A stretch of 64,000 nt of DNA from Aurantiochytrium sp. KH105 (GCA_003116975.1 BGKB01000092.1:124001-188000); one strand, 5' to 3'; positions 1-9,857 are shown, counted from the stretch's first letter. Numbers and translations are program-made. Notes: a model not told the origin generated them from the sequence alone.

Positions 1-779
1 AGCTGGGTTATCTCTGCACCTGGCGCGCTGCACTCCGCCACCTCTTCGGCCATTTGCAAGCTGAAGAGCTTGTCCACGGATAGCTGCGAGCCAGACGCGG
101 GCTGCTCGTCCGTGTCATCGCCGATCGTCGTCCCCAGATAGGCTCTCGCAAAGGACTTGTACATAGACCACGACTTGATCTCGTTAGCGCCACACCACAA
201 TATGGTTCCTTCGTTTGGCGGCTTCTTGGAAGGGCCCTTTCGCTTCTTGATAGCCTTGAAATGCTTTTCGAAAGCATGTGTCAGGTCGTACTGATCCCCG
301 AACACGACCAGCGCGAAGCGAACGCCAATGCACTCGAGAAGTTGCACGTCGTGCACATGTCCAAGGCCGTTGATCTCGCCAACGACATCTTTATCCACCA
401 AGTACTCCATGAAGAGCCGCATACCTTCTCCGGCCTTCGGGTTCGCCATCCCGCAGTCACTCGTTCCGCGAGTATACATCTTCTCCTCGATCATGCGCAG
501 TAAGGTTGCAAATATGACGAAGATGTTGTAAGTCTTTGGATTCTCCATCCTTTTCTTCTCTTGCATCTCCGCCAGTCCCACCAGCGAAGTCGGGTTGGGC
601 GAAAGGCAGTCGATCGGAATCGTAAAGTAGTAGACGCGACGATTGTCGCGCCAGGGTTCTTCCGACCCGGGCTCTTCCGATTCGGGCGCATCGCGGTACA
701 CCTTTTCGTTCAGGCGCTCGGGCAGCTTCGTCACATCGCGGGTGGTCGAGTTGATGGGGAGAGAGTACGCGAAAGTCAT
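1..779 (-). CDS. Unrecognised protein, 5' part of a gene running off the left edge
   Basis: An open frame on the minus strand starts at ATG 779 and continues without a stop past base 1, giving at least 259 residues. The start has a strong context (gccgcc before ATG), and an in-frame TGA lies four codons upstream, so the 5' end looks real. The visible protein is soluble. It has an acidic patch near residues 31-41 (DAPESEEPGSEE), a hydrophobic stretch TYNIFVIFATLLRMI around residue 85, the segment GHVHDVQLLECIGVRFALVVFGDQYDLTHAF near residues 140-170, and a lysine-rich KAIKKRKGPSKK. I recognise no family. No signal peptide or clear membrane helix is visible. Introns cannot be excluded, but none is needed to keep the frame open. 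Codon use resembles the neighbouring real genes, which supports it being coding. Confidence 0.6.
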   Translation of the reverse strand, partial: MTFAYSLPINSTTRDVTKLPERLNEKVYRDAPESEEPGSEEPWRDNRRVYYFTIPIDCLSPNPTSLVGLAEMQEKKRMENPKTYNIFVIFATLLRMIEEKMYTRGTSDCGMANPKAGEGMRLFMEYLVDKDVVGEINGLGHVHDVQLLECIGVRFALVVFGDQYDLTHAFEKHFKAIKKRKGPSKKPPNEGTILWCGANEIKSWSMYKSFARAYLGTTIGDDTDEQPASGSQLSVDKLFSLQMAEEVAECSAPGAEITQ

Positions 780-2237
780 GGCGGCAGGCTTTCAATTCGC
801 GCAGAGTCAGATCTCGCGCCTGGTCCTTGGCTCGTAAGAACTCTCGCTCGTCGAAAAGACAAGGATGATGGCTTGTGTCCTCGAGGGGTTCTTGTTACTG
901 CACGAGCTCCAGCTGTTTCGGGTCTGCTGACGAAGGAGCATAAAAATGATGTTTCGTTGAAGAAAGTAGGCCCTAAAGCTGCCTCCGATAAACGTCATTG
1001 ATGCGACCGACGACGTCACGCTCGCGCCAATGAACAGCCTGCTCCGACCGTACGGACACCGACCACTGTCGTGTGTTGAGGTCAGAGTGCCTGAGAGGCG
1101 GCAAGTTGGAGGTCATGCTCTTTTCTCCTCTAGTGCCGAACCTCCAAGTTGTCTCGTGCCCCTCCTATATCCTCTGCACAATGAAAAAAAGTATAAGACT
1201 AGGCCCATGTGTAGAGGTAGTCCATCGCTGGCAGACCCGAGAATTCCGAAGTCTCTCGTGCTTGAAACGCACGTTCACATTGTCGTCTTCATTTCAAACT
1301 CCTAGTCTTGGGCCCCAGCCTCCGCCAAGGCCGAAGATCGGGTTGCTGTGGCGCCGAGGAACAGCTGCCTTTCTTTACCACGTCTCTCTCCCTTTCCCGC
1401 TGACCGTGAGTCACGCGCACTCTCTCTCCGAGTCATTCTCACCCTGAGATAAGATCCTGACGAGATCCTGGTGAGAGCGCAGAGCCTGCATCTTCCATCT
1501 TTGGAATTGGGGACACAAGGTATCTTTCTCCTCTGAGTCAAGCCTCGTGCGGAATGGTCGAGACCGACGCGGCGGACACTAGTGGCCTGCTCCCAGCGCG
1601 GACACTTTATCGAAGATCGATAGCGCGTCATCGCGGACGCGCCACGAAGACGCGCCTCTCACATAGTAAGCGTGCTGAAATGATCTTGTGCCTTTCTTCT
1701 GTCGTTGTCTTGAGTTTCGAGCGACGCGCCCAGGCAAAAAATCTGTCGAAACGTCGTCACATTTGCGATCCTATGCGTTGGGCCGGCCATCAAAAGGAGT
1801 TCATTTCGTCAAAAGTGCGCTCTACCTGCTGCATTCAATTCTGGCTACTTTGGAGTGCTTGTCTCGATCAGCAAAGAGGGGGCCGGATCACGTTGTGGAG
1901 AGCAAGCAAGCCTCGATCGGCTCTCATGTTGATTCAATCAACGAGCAGAGATCATGATTTAGAATGAGATGAGTCAAAGGAAACTTGTTCTCATTTGCGC
2001 AAGTTTCCGGCTGGATGCACCGCGATGGCTTTGATAATCAACGTGGCAAAAAAGAACGAATGAAGTTGACGGCAGATTGGCCGTCAAGGGTGATCAAAAG
2101 AGGGTCGGAGCTCATCATTAACCGACACGCTGAGGTCTCAGTGCACAAAGAAGAAGATCGCATTTTGTCGTCGGGGACAAGAGAATCCAAGCTCTCTTCT
2201 GCTTGAGTAATTCTCAATCGAAGGTTTTCTTGTTCGA
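780..2237. other. Intergenic, 1.46 kb, no supportable gene
   Basis: Only short overlapping frames without family signals occur here. The sequence is mixed-composition unique DNA. It lies 5' of the partial gene (minus strand) and 3' of the ARM-repeat gene (minus strand), so it should hold the promoter of the former and the terminator of the latter. I see no repeat, RNA gene or conserved motif in it. Confidence 0.5.
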
Positions 2238-3275
2238 TTAGGGTGTCCATCGAAGACGATCAAGTGCTTCACGGACTGCTGCTACGATTCGAGGGCCGGG
2301 CTGAAGATCTTCAATGCAGGAAAGTGTCTGTACAAGCGAGATCATCTCCTTGCGCGAGCGCGCGTCACTTGCGAGCGTCGAAATAGCGTGCATGGTGAAG
2401 AGACCGAGATCAACTTGGACTGTTGGCAACGCGCCATCGTCTGCTGCGCGTAAGAGACCAAAGAATGTTGCCAGCAAGCATGAGAGTAGATGAACAGCAT
2501 TTGCCTGAATCGCTTCATGTTTGGCCTTGTGGCGAGGGTCTTGCAGCAAGTTGTTGAGGATGCCAATAGCAGGTGCGCGTAAGCGAAAGGACAATTCATT
2601 ATCTGCCGCAAGGTCCATGACGAGCGCCACGCCGCCTTCTTCGATGGCCTCATTTCTACCTTTTGGAAAGTACGTTGCTTGCAGGAGAAATCGGAGGGCA
2701 GCCACACGCCGGTCTTCGGCAACATTTGGTGCAGACAAAAAGTTAACACAGGCTGGCACTGCGCCTTCGCGAATTGCGGCCTCTGGAACTCGCTCAAGAA
2801 TCGCGAAGCGAGCATGACGGGTGAGAAAATCCAAAAGCTTGGTCGTCTGACGCACCGTTTCAATCCACGACTGACTGCGACTCATTGACTCTACGATGCT
2901 GACCAGAGACTCATCGTTTGGAGACGCGTAAAGTGCATCAAGAATCTCATTAAAATAGTCTGCGGCGAGAGTGTCGAGCACTCGAGGGTGAAAGCGGGCA
3001 CCTCTTGCGATAATATCCTTGCAAATTTGCGTTTCCTCGATATTTTTGTCTTGAGGGTTTGCGAGCCTTTGAACCGCGATGCCGAGAAGCGGCGAGTCCA
3101 CAAGGGTTTTTGCAAATCTGCTAGACGACGAAAGCTTGGATTGGATCTTTTTCAGTCCCTCGAGCCGCGTTTCTAGGTCAGCAGACTGGATCTCCTCTTC
3201 CAGGTTGGCGGTCATTTTCCGAGGACCATTTCGATTGTCGCGGATTTGCGACTCGTATCGACTGAAATGGTCCAT
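2238..3275 (-). CDS. Armadillo-repeat protein, possibly radial spoke RSPH14-like
   Basis: This single-exon gene encodes 345 residues from ATG 3275 to TAA. The protein is almost entirely alpha-helical, with ARM/HEAT-type repeats: helices recur with motifs such as AIREGAVPACVNFL, RRVAALRFLL, EEGGVALVMDL and APAIGILNNLL. Length and repeat character match radial spoke head protein 14 (RTDR1, about 350 residues), a flagellar axoneme component. HspBP1/Fes1-type exchange factors and PSMD5-like proteins share the fold, so the exact identity is inference. No membrane segment or signal peptide is seen. It is transcribed divergently from the phosphatase-like gene at 3844, with 568 bases between start codons. 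A flagellar role would fit an organism with zoospores and the Tctex1 light chain at 43 kb. Confidence 0.75.
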   Translation of the reverse strand: MDHFSRYESQIRDNRNGPRKMTANLEEEIQSADLETRLEGLKKIQSKLSSSSRFAKTLVDSPLLGIAVQRLANPQDKNIEETQICKDIIARGARFHPRVLDTLAADYFNEILDALYASPNDESLVSIVESMSRSQSWIETVRQTTKLLDFLTRHARFAILERVPEAAIREGAVPACVNFLSAPNVAEDRRVAALRFLLQATYFPKGRNEAIEEGGVALVMDLAADNELSFRLRAPAIGILNNLLQDPRHKAKHEAIQANAVHLLSCLLATFFGLLRAADDGALPTVQVDLGLFTMHAISTLASDARSRKEMISLVQTLSCIEDLQPGPRIVAAVREALDRLRWTP

Positions 3276-3843
3276 GCTTGATTACTTGACGTAAAACTGC
3301 GATGCGTCACGTCGCAAGCGGTCGATACTTGCGTTGCAAGCAAAACAGAGATGAAAGCAACGCTGTGTATCGATGACTTTGCTTGTTTCCGTTCCTTGTC
3401 GATATATTGCAGGCCTCGCCTCGCACTACGTAGCAAAGAGGAGTACGGTACGCAGACACCCTTCTGTCAGTCTGGCCGCCTTCGCCCCTGTCAGCCGCGG
3501 CGTTGCCACACGATATGCTCGGCCGTCTTTGACGCTGCTCTGGATTGGCAAAGCTGTGAGTCTCGAAGACTGGAAAGAACGGATTTGAGCGGAACGCAAA
3601 AGTAGGCATTGAAAGGGCTTGATTGACTGTCAATGAATGAGTGTTGTTGAGGAGAGCAAGCCCAAACAAAGGAAGCGACGAAGAAGGAGGGGGAGGAGAG
3701 TTTGCGCGCACCAGGGAGGCGACGATACCGTCTGTCAGGATCGTCTGCGACAAGAGCATCGTGGGTCTCCTCTAGGCCGAAATCCCGGACACAGAAAAGA
3801 TTCGTTTGCCCGCGAGAAACGGAGGTGACTTTGAAGGAGGAGG
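3276..3843. promoter_or_regulatory. Divergent intergenic region (ARM protein / PFA-DSP-like)
   Basis: These 568 bases separate two head-to-head start codons and must contain both promoters if both genes are real. No TATA box or repeated motif stands out. The stretch just before ATG 3844 is purine-rich (gaaggaggagg). Confidence 0.45.
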
Positions 3844-4488
3844 ATGGCGTCGACGCCCGGGCGGCTTGTGCAGGTGCCTCCGTTTCGTTTTGCGGTGGTG
3901 AGCTGCGGCCGGACCTCAGATCGAGACGAGTGTCTTTACCGTGGCGCGTACCCTTCATTGCGTAATTTCCCCTTTCTTTCCGGCCTCGGTCTAGCCTCGG
4001 TGGTGAGCATCGTCAAAGGTGGACTCTCCGGCCTGACCGTGGACCTCATTGAGTTTTGCAAGCATGAGCGCATTCGGCTGATCGTCATCAACCTGGGCGA
4101 GGAGTCGAAAATACCCTCGGTTGCATCCGTGACCCGGGTCCTTGGTCTTTTAGCAGACCGCCGGAATCTTCCGGCATATGTACACTGTGTCGATGGGGGT
4201 CTCGCCACAGGGGTCTTTGTCATGTGCTTGCGCATGATGCAGCACTGGTCAATCGAGAGCATGAGCGCGGAATACTCTCGCTTTGTCAAGGAAGGGAATG
4301 TTCCGAGTGAGGTGAGAAATTTCGTCGTGTCGACTTTTCGAGCGTCCAACGTCGACTTACCGGTTGCCAAAAAAGCGTCTTCCGAGGGCGAGAATGAAGA
4401 CGACAACGTCGCAGGAGATGATGCTTCTTCTACAATGATAGCGTCATGGGTCACGTTCAAGCCTTTTGCTGATGCCAGCTCGGGTTGA
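3844..4488 (+). CDS. PFA-DSP (Siw14/Oca-like) phosphatase-fold protein lacking the catalytic arginine
   Basis: The protein has 214 residues. Residues 14-55 carry the N-terminal signature of plant-and-fungi atypical dual-specificity phosphatases (FRFAVVSC near 15-21, then YRGAYPSLRNFPFLSGLGL at about 32-50). This family includes yeast Siw14, which cleaves 5-diphosphoinositol phosphates, and the Oca proteins. The P-loop reads HCVDGGLATG at residues 114-123. The nucleophile Cys115 is present, but the essential CX5R arginine is Ala121, and the usual basic K/H residues are Gly/Leu. The protein is therefore probably a pseudophosphatase or a binding protein, as proposed for some yeast Oca members. 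The C-terminal 40 residues are acidic and low complexity. The start ATG follows a purine-rich leader, and the frame is intact with no sign of decay elsewhere. Confidence 0.85.
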   Translation: MASTPGRLVQVPPFRFAVVSCGRTSDRDECLYRGAYPSLRNFPFLSGLGLASVVSIVKGGLSGLTVDLIEFCKHERIRLIVINLGEESKIPSVASVTRVLGLLADRRNLPAYVHCVDGGLATGVFVMCLRMMQHWSIESMSAEYSRFVKEGNVPSEVRNFVVSTFRASNVDLPVAKKASSEGENEDDNVAGDDASSTMIASWVTFKPFADASSG

Positions 4489-4686
4489 CTCGAGACAAGA
4501 GGCCAATGGTCTTTGGTGACGGAAAACTGGAGTCTATTTACAAACAAGGTCGGGCAAGAGATCTTTCTTTGCTCATACGAGCACCCGTGGAGATTGAGCA
4601 ATACGAAATTTGACAATGGTAAAAGGTTTACAATAGAATAGTGGAAAGGGGCCCACGGCGGACGTGGGATCGTGATGATGGGTGTC

Positions 4687-5652
4687 TCACAACGTGGACT
4701 TTAATGATGCCTTTTGATCTTCTGAGAGCGATTTGGGAAACTCAACGTCTAAGACGACGATGAGATCGCCCGTGTGGCCCTTGCGACGCGAGGATGGCAT
4801 GCCTTCGCGAGGAATGCGGCGTGTTGTGTTGGGACAGATGACGTCGTCCACGCGCAAGTTAATGTTACGGCCGTCGAGATGCTCAATGTCGAGGGTAAAG
4901 CCAGTGAGGGCCTCTTTGAGCGAGACTGTATGCCTGTACAGCAGGTCGGAGCCTTGGCGCGTGAAACGGGGATGGCTTCGCTCCGTGAGAATAAACATGA
5001 CGTCCTGAAACTCGCCGGGCCTGATCTCGTCGCCAACACCGGTAAAGGTGATGCGTGTGTTTGCCTTCCAGCCAGGTTTGACGTCAATTTCGAGAACTTC
5101 GGCGTCGGGTCGTGAACTCTGAATATTTCTGCGTCTAATTTTCATTCTCTTTTTGGTACCAGCGTAAAGCTCTTCGAGTGTGCATTGTAGCTCGGCCTTG
5201 ACAACGCGAGGAACCATGTGGATGCCTCCAAAGGCTGCTGCGGGTCCACCTCGAGGACGAAAGCCGTTGCCGCCGAGAAACTCTCCAAAGGGATCTCCGC
5301 CGCGGAAATGGGCTCCAAAGATGCCGTTGCTGCCGCCAAAGCCTTGAAAGAATTTGGCAAAAAGTTCGTGCGGGTCCACATTGGCAAAGGGCGGGCCGCC
5401 ATCCGCTTCGGGGCCGCCCATATCGCCCGAGAGGCCTTCCTCGCCAAAGTTGTCGTACACTTGTCTGCGTTCCGGATCGCTCAAGACGTCATACGCCTCG
5501 GCGACCTCTTTAAATTTGGCTTCGGCTTCTTCTCTGTTGTTCGGGTTCTTGTCTGGATGGTGTTTCATGGCCATCTTTCGATATGCCTTTTTCAGTTGTT
5601 TTTCGTCGGCATCTCGGGCAACGCCCAGGATGCTGTAGAAATCTCTGCCCAT
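4687..5652 (-). CDS. DnaJ/Hsp40 co-chaperone, class B (DNAJB1/4/5-like)
   Basis: The protein has 321 residues and stimulates Hsp70 ATPase while delivering clients. The J domain spans residues 1-70, with HPD at 32-34 and helices typical of the family (FYSILGV, KKAYRKMAMKHHPDKN). A Gly/Phe-rich segment follows (about 75-145, with FGGSNGIFGAHF and GGDPFGEFLGG). Two beta-rich C-terminal client-binding domains follow (VKAELQCTLEELYAGTKKRMKI, then DLLYRHTVSLKEALTGF, ending GDLIVVLDVEFPKSL). No zinc-finger cysteines occur, so it is class B. There is no EEVD or membrane tail, so a cytosolic or nuclear location is likely. The frame is open upstream for 251 more codons, but homology begins exactly at this ATG, so the longer frame is rejected. 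It is divergent from the small ORF at 6110. Confidence 0.95.
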   Translation of the reverse strand: MGRDFYSILGVARDADEKQLKKAYRKMAMKHHPDKNPNNREEAEAKFKEVAEAYDVLSDPERRQVYDNFGEEGLSGDMGGPEADGGPPFANVDPHELFAKFFQGFGGSNGIFGAHFRGGDPFGEFLGGNGFRPRGGPAAAFGGIHMVPRVVKAELQCTLEELYAGTKKRMKIRRRNIQSSRPDAEVLEIDVKPGWKANTRITFTGVGDEIRPGEFQDVMFILTERSHPRFTRQGSDLLYRHTVSLKEALTGFTLDIEHLDGRNINLRVDDVICPNTTRRIPREGMPSSRRKGHTGDLIVVLDVEFPKSLSEDQKASLKSTL

Positions 5653-6109
5653 CGTGAGGTAACTGTTGTGACTTTGGTGAAGCGGCGAGGGGCGGGAAAG
5701 GTGTAAAGGTAGACAGACGGGCACTCTGGTCCGACGACGAACGACGTGACTGACTGATTGACTGTGAGCAAGACTGCCTCCGTCACCCGAGCAAACTTGG
5801 CTTGTTGCGGGCGCAAGTCGGCGCAGGCGTGAAGCTCGAGCGCTTGCACGCACCGACGCGCCCGCACTGCGCCGCGCCGCGCAACGGTCGAGCTCTACGG
5901 CTTTGGCGAATTGAATTGGATCAAAGACGCGTCTCCCCCTCTCTTGTGTTGCGGGAAAAGAAGGAAGAGGGGGCATGAGAGGAGGACTGTGCAATTCCGC
6001 TCTGCATCTTTGTTGCTCGCAATACGTGAAAATTGTTCCATTTTGTGCAAAAAGTAGGTGACCTGCCCCTCTGAACGGATAGTCACGAGCGCTCTTGGTT
6101 GTCTTTAGA
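5653..6109. promoter_or_regulatory. Upstream region of the DnaJ gene
   Basis: These 457 bases lie between the DnaJ start and the small plus-strand ORF. The part near 5840-5890 is very GC-rich (gcgccgcgccgcgc). I looked for heat-shock-element arrays (alternating nGAAn units) and found no clear one. Confidence 0.35.
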
Positions 6110-6355
6110 ATGGGCAGCAGATGGGCAACAACACAAGGGGAAGCCACGATGGACGTCAAGGCGGCGCGCGGGTACCGCAAGTTTGGCCAGCTGCCGACGG
6201 ACATAATTCGTACGGAAGACTTTTCCGTGGAGGCCAAGCGAAAGCTGCTTCCATTGTTTCTGGAGGCGCGCAGAAATGGGTCGTGGCGAGAGATGCACAA
6301 AGTCTCGGAGAACATGATGAAACAATCCACCAAAAGTCTTCTCCTTTCGCCCTGA
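6110..6355 (+). CDS. Possible small protein of unknown function
   Basis: The ORF encodes 81 residues from ATG 6110, or 68 residues if translation starts at the in-frame ATG 6149. The product is charged and predicted helical, for example EAKRKLLPLFLEARRNGSWREMHKVSE near the middle. It has no repeats or low-complexity sequence, unlike most spurious frames here. I do not recognise a family. It lies head-to-head with DnaJ and tail-to-tail with the DHHC-type gene (246 bases between stops). It could be a genuine small gene or one exon of a longer one. Transcript data would decide. Confidence 0.4.
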   Translation: MGSRWATTQGEATMDVKAARGYRKFGQLPTDIIRTEDFSVEAKRKLLPLFLEARRNGSWREMHKVSENMMKQSTKSLLLSP

Positions 6356-6601
6356 TACGATGGAAACCTTATCACGGATTTTTCGGACGTTCTGTGTGTT
6401 CTCATGTATAGCCTACATAACCCTTTGCTTTTGCGTTGTCATCAGAATTTTAACATTCAAGTTGGATGTTTCCTTGCTCGCCAGCATAGCAAAAGATGTA
6501 GAGAAAATGAAGAAAGAAAAAAGTGGAGTAATATAAATTGCATCGAATCATGCGCACGGTTTGCTTATTTCATGCGTGCGGTGGATTTTGTAAAAGGACT
6601 A

Positions 6602-8061
6602 TCATACTTGTATTGGGGAGAGATCCTCGTGGTGGTCTCTGTCGAGATCTCGATGACCCCCTTGGGACTGCAAAGGGTGGGTGGCTCGACCTGAGCTAGG
6701 ACGAGAAACGGGGCGAATCGATGCAGGAAGGCAATCTGAAAGGAGTGGAGAGTCAACATCAAGATCTGCGACCCGGCTCCGTGGGATGGGCCCACAAAGG
6801 AATTGCCAGACGTTTCGCAGACACCCCTGTGTGCGCGCGTGAAAGAGACGAGATTTCAAAGCGATCGAGTCAGCAAACCAGCCGTTTTGATTTTGCGCGC
6901 AGTACAACATAAGACGTACCTGGTCGTGTGGATTGCCTCCTCTCCCGTACGTGTTTTTGAGAATTTCGTTTGTTGTGAGGTTGCTTGCAATGGCACGCAT
7001 ATGGAACACACTGAAAAAAAAAGGAGGCAAGCCTGTCAGTCAGAAAAAAGGACTCACGCTTAAGACGCCGCAGAAAAAGGTAGAGAAACGTACAAGAGGC
7101 CAAAGAGAGAAAAGAGCATGAGGTAGCCGTAGCTCCCGAGTACGGTTTCTGGAATGGACTCCTCGATGGTTTTGAAAACAGTCAAGTGATTGCGCTCAGC
7201 CTTGATGACAAGTAGAGCAGTACACGAGCCCGCGAGACCAATGGATAGCAACAGACACAACCCGAGAAAGAGTACAAAGTAGCGATAATTACGCTTGCCA
7301 ATGACGGCGCCAGTCCATCCGCAAAAGTGGTCGAATGACTCGATGCAATTGCCCGTGTACCTGGAGAACTTGGCACGGAACTCGCGGAGCTCGTACTCTC
7401 GGCCATCGAGTACGATGCGCTGCGCATGTCACAAAGAAAACGAAAAGTAAGGGAATGAAGCAAAAGTTGCAAAATGCGCGTTAGTTTCGACTGTCCGTCA
7501 CTGGCTGGCTGGCTGGCTGAATGCTTTGCACATGGAACACCTTGCGACCTCTCATTAATTATCAAATGAAAACGTACCGAGACGATGCGCACGGGCGCTG
7601 TGGAATCCTGCTCGTCATACTCCTCATACGTGATTGTAGGGAGAATACCAGGTTCCGTGAACATGATGAGAAGCAGGTCAACAAGCGTAAAAACGACAAT
7701 GGCGATCATGACGACGGGAACGATCGGGCTGATAGCTTGACTGTGGAGTGATCATGATGGCGAGTATGAAAAGGTGAGAATGAATGAATTGTGCAGGAAG
7801 AGAGGAAGTGCGATGAGCGGAACGACAACAAGACCAAAACGTACGCTGCTTCATCGCGAAGAAAGACAAGCCACAAGCTGAATGGGATGAGGAGCTGCGA
7901 TGTTCGAGAATGGTTAGTGCGCGCACTTGTATTTCAAGGCGACTGATGTCAATTTGGATTTTGAAACGTACCATGCAGAGCGTCACGGGCGTGAGATTGT
8001 CCCATCCGGTGTGAGCAACGAGGCAGGTACCTCCGCAGCATGGTCTGTGCATTCGCAGCAT
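6602..8061 (-). CDS. DHHC-type multi-pass protein with degenerate catalytic domain (6 exons)
   Basis: Exons on the minus strand are 7972-8061, 7845-7894, 7578-7740, 7420-side exon 7094-7419, 6920-7010 and 6602-6826. They join in frame to 314 residues. All five introns start GTACGT and end CAG. The layout is that of palmitoyltransferases: two N-terminal membrane helices (about 26-45 and 54-77), the EPGILP motif after the second, a central domain followed by the GKRNYRYF motif, two further helices, then a TTNE motif at 222-225. The cysteine-rich domain is badly eroded. The signature reads DHFC (131-134) instead of DHHC. Only two cysteines (126 and 134) remain where the family normally has about seven zinc ligands, and the segment is shorter than usual. 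Catalytic Cys134 persists, but zinc binding and activity are doubtful. The start at 8061 is the best available ATG. Confidence 0.8.
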
Positions 8062-9047
8062 CGCTGACTCGTCAGTTTCTCTCTCTATACGGTTCTCATG
8101 CCGTCTACGCTACCCATACGCGGCAACGAACGACGTGTGCCGCTATTTCGTTGGTTCGTTCGTTCGCTCGCTCGTTCGTTCGTTCGTTCGTTCGTTTGTC
8201 TGTCTGTGTCCATGCGCGCAGGCATTCTCCTTCTTCGCTCGTACCTGTGCTTCCCGTGCGGTGTCTTGAAGCTGCGTTTCCACATGGCGTCTGCCCGCGG
8301 CCGCGCTCCCGGCGCCGCGCGCTCCGGGCCTCCCTCTCTCCCCCGCGCGCGCTCGCTCGCCCGCCCGCTCGATCCTCGCGGTCGGGGTCTGCTCCGCGCC
8401 GAGAAGAAGACAGAGCCGAGGCAGCAGGCGCAGCAGGCTCTGCAAAGAAGGGGCCGGCGATGATGGACCGCGCCTCGACGCAACGACTAGCCTGGCCTGG
8501 CCTAGCCTCCCGACCAGGCCAGCGAGTCTGGCTGCACGCGATCGCGCCAGCGGCCCCGCCGCCCAGATCTCAACGCCAGGCCAAGTCCAGCCGGGCCGGG
8601 CGGGCGCTGCTCAGCTCTTGCCCGAGGAGAACGAACTTGCCGCGGATGGCGTGAATGTCTGAAAGGACCTCTCCAGCCAAGTCGAACTCGCGTGAAGAAT
8701 AGAAAGGAGGACCAGGAGGACGATGAACGAAGGGCCAAAGCAGGCAAGCTGAGCAAGCGAGCAGCAGCAGCAGAACGCCAAGGCAGGCTTGGCCGGGCCG
8801 TGCTTCAGGAGAGCGAGCGCGAGCGCGAGCGCGAGCACGAGAGGGGGGGGGGGGACTCGCCCGGCGGAACGCGCGCGCGCGAGAGAGAGGGGGCTTGCGA
8901 GCCGTCTGTCTTTGCCTGCGCGCGGCTTGGCGAGGCAAGCGCGGTGACGAGGACCACCCTCCTTCAATTCCAGCAGTCAGTCTGATCAACTTGCTTGCTG
9001 CTCCGTCGCTTCGGTCCCGTCGCGGTGGTCTCTCGCTCTCTTGTTCG
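8062..9047. promoter_or_regulatory. Divergent intergenic region (DHHC-type / ALG13)
   Basis: These 986 bases lie between two divergent start codons. The region is strongly GC-rich and holds a TTCG tandem array (8155-8196) and alternating purine-pyrimidine CG/GC runs near 8813-8885. Open frames here are low-complexity artefacts. Confidence 0.45.
8155..8196. repeat. TTCG tetranucleotide array
   Basis: About ten tandem copies of TTCG/CTCG occur just upstream of the DHHC-type gene. Confidence 0.85.
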
Positions 9048-9857
9048 ATGGGTCGCAAAGAGGGGGACGCGGAGCCCGCGCGCGAGGCGAAGCCCGTGTT
9101 CGTGACGGTGGGCACGACGAGCTTCGACGCCCTCGTGGAGGCCCTCGACGACGAGAGCGTCGTGCAGGCGCTCCGGCAGAGGGGGTTCACGTCGCTGACG
9201 ATTCAGGTAGGTCAGAACAGCCAGAAACAAGAGGGCGGCGCGTAAGCAAGCGCGAGAGCGCGTGCACGACGCCGATGAAGAGGGGGGGGAGAGGAATTGG
9301 GCACGCACGGAAAGAGGAGGAGAGGACGAAAGGGCGGGGGGGAATGGCATGGTAGGAGGAGGAGAAGGAGGAGGAGAGAGAGATGAAGAATGTGTTGCTG
9401 ACGCGGCGAATCTTGGTGACGACGATGACAGATTGGCAGGGGCACATACGTGCCGAAGCGCATCGGTGCCGTGGAAGAAGGCTCTGCGGAGGCCGCAACC
9501 CAGCCAGCGGCGTCGGCAACGTTTTTCCCATGCCGCTATTACAGGTTCAAGAGCACGCTGGAGAATGACATGAAGTCCGCGGCTCTCATCGTCTCGCACG
9601 CAGGTGCAGGCTCGATTATGGAGTCCTTGCGGCTAAAAAAGCCGCTCGTGGTTGTCGTCAACGAAGACCTCATGGATAATCATCAAGAGGAGCTCGCCGA
9701 GGCCATGGAGGCCAAGGGCGTCTTGCGCAAGACGCGGCCCGCTGATGTCGTAGCGCTCTTGGGGGATGCAGACCTCGATCACTTCGAGGTTTATCCTCCG
9801 CGAGACGCAGGTCTTTTTCCTGCGTTGCTCGACCAGGAAATGTACGCTGACGTATGA
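9048..9857 (+). CDS. ALG13: ALG13, catalytic subunit of UDP-GlcNAc transferase (2 exons)
   Basis: Exon 1 is 9048-9206 and exon 2 is 9432-9857, giving 194 residues. The intron 9207-9431 begins GTAGGT and ends GACAG. Splicing joins ...SLTIQ to IGRGTYVP, which restores the conserved IQ-IGRG junction of the family. The N-terminus has FVTVGTTSFDALV (18-30). The C-terminal half has VISHAGAGSIMESL, PLVVVVNEDLMDNHQEELAE and the usual ending. In the family, ALG13 pairs with membrane-bound ALG14 on the cytosolic face of the ER and adds the second GlcNAc of the dolichol-linked N-glycan precursor. Length agrees with yeast Alg13 (about 200). A modest insertion follows VPKRIGAVEEGS. ALG14 is not in this window. 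Confidence 0.93.

Noticed and set aside
5653-6405. Upstream extension of the DnaJ frame
   Set aside because: The J domain begins exactly at ATG 5652. The extension has no family similarity.
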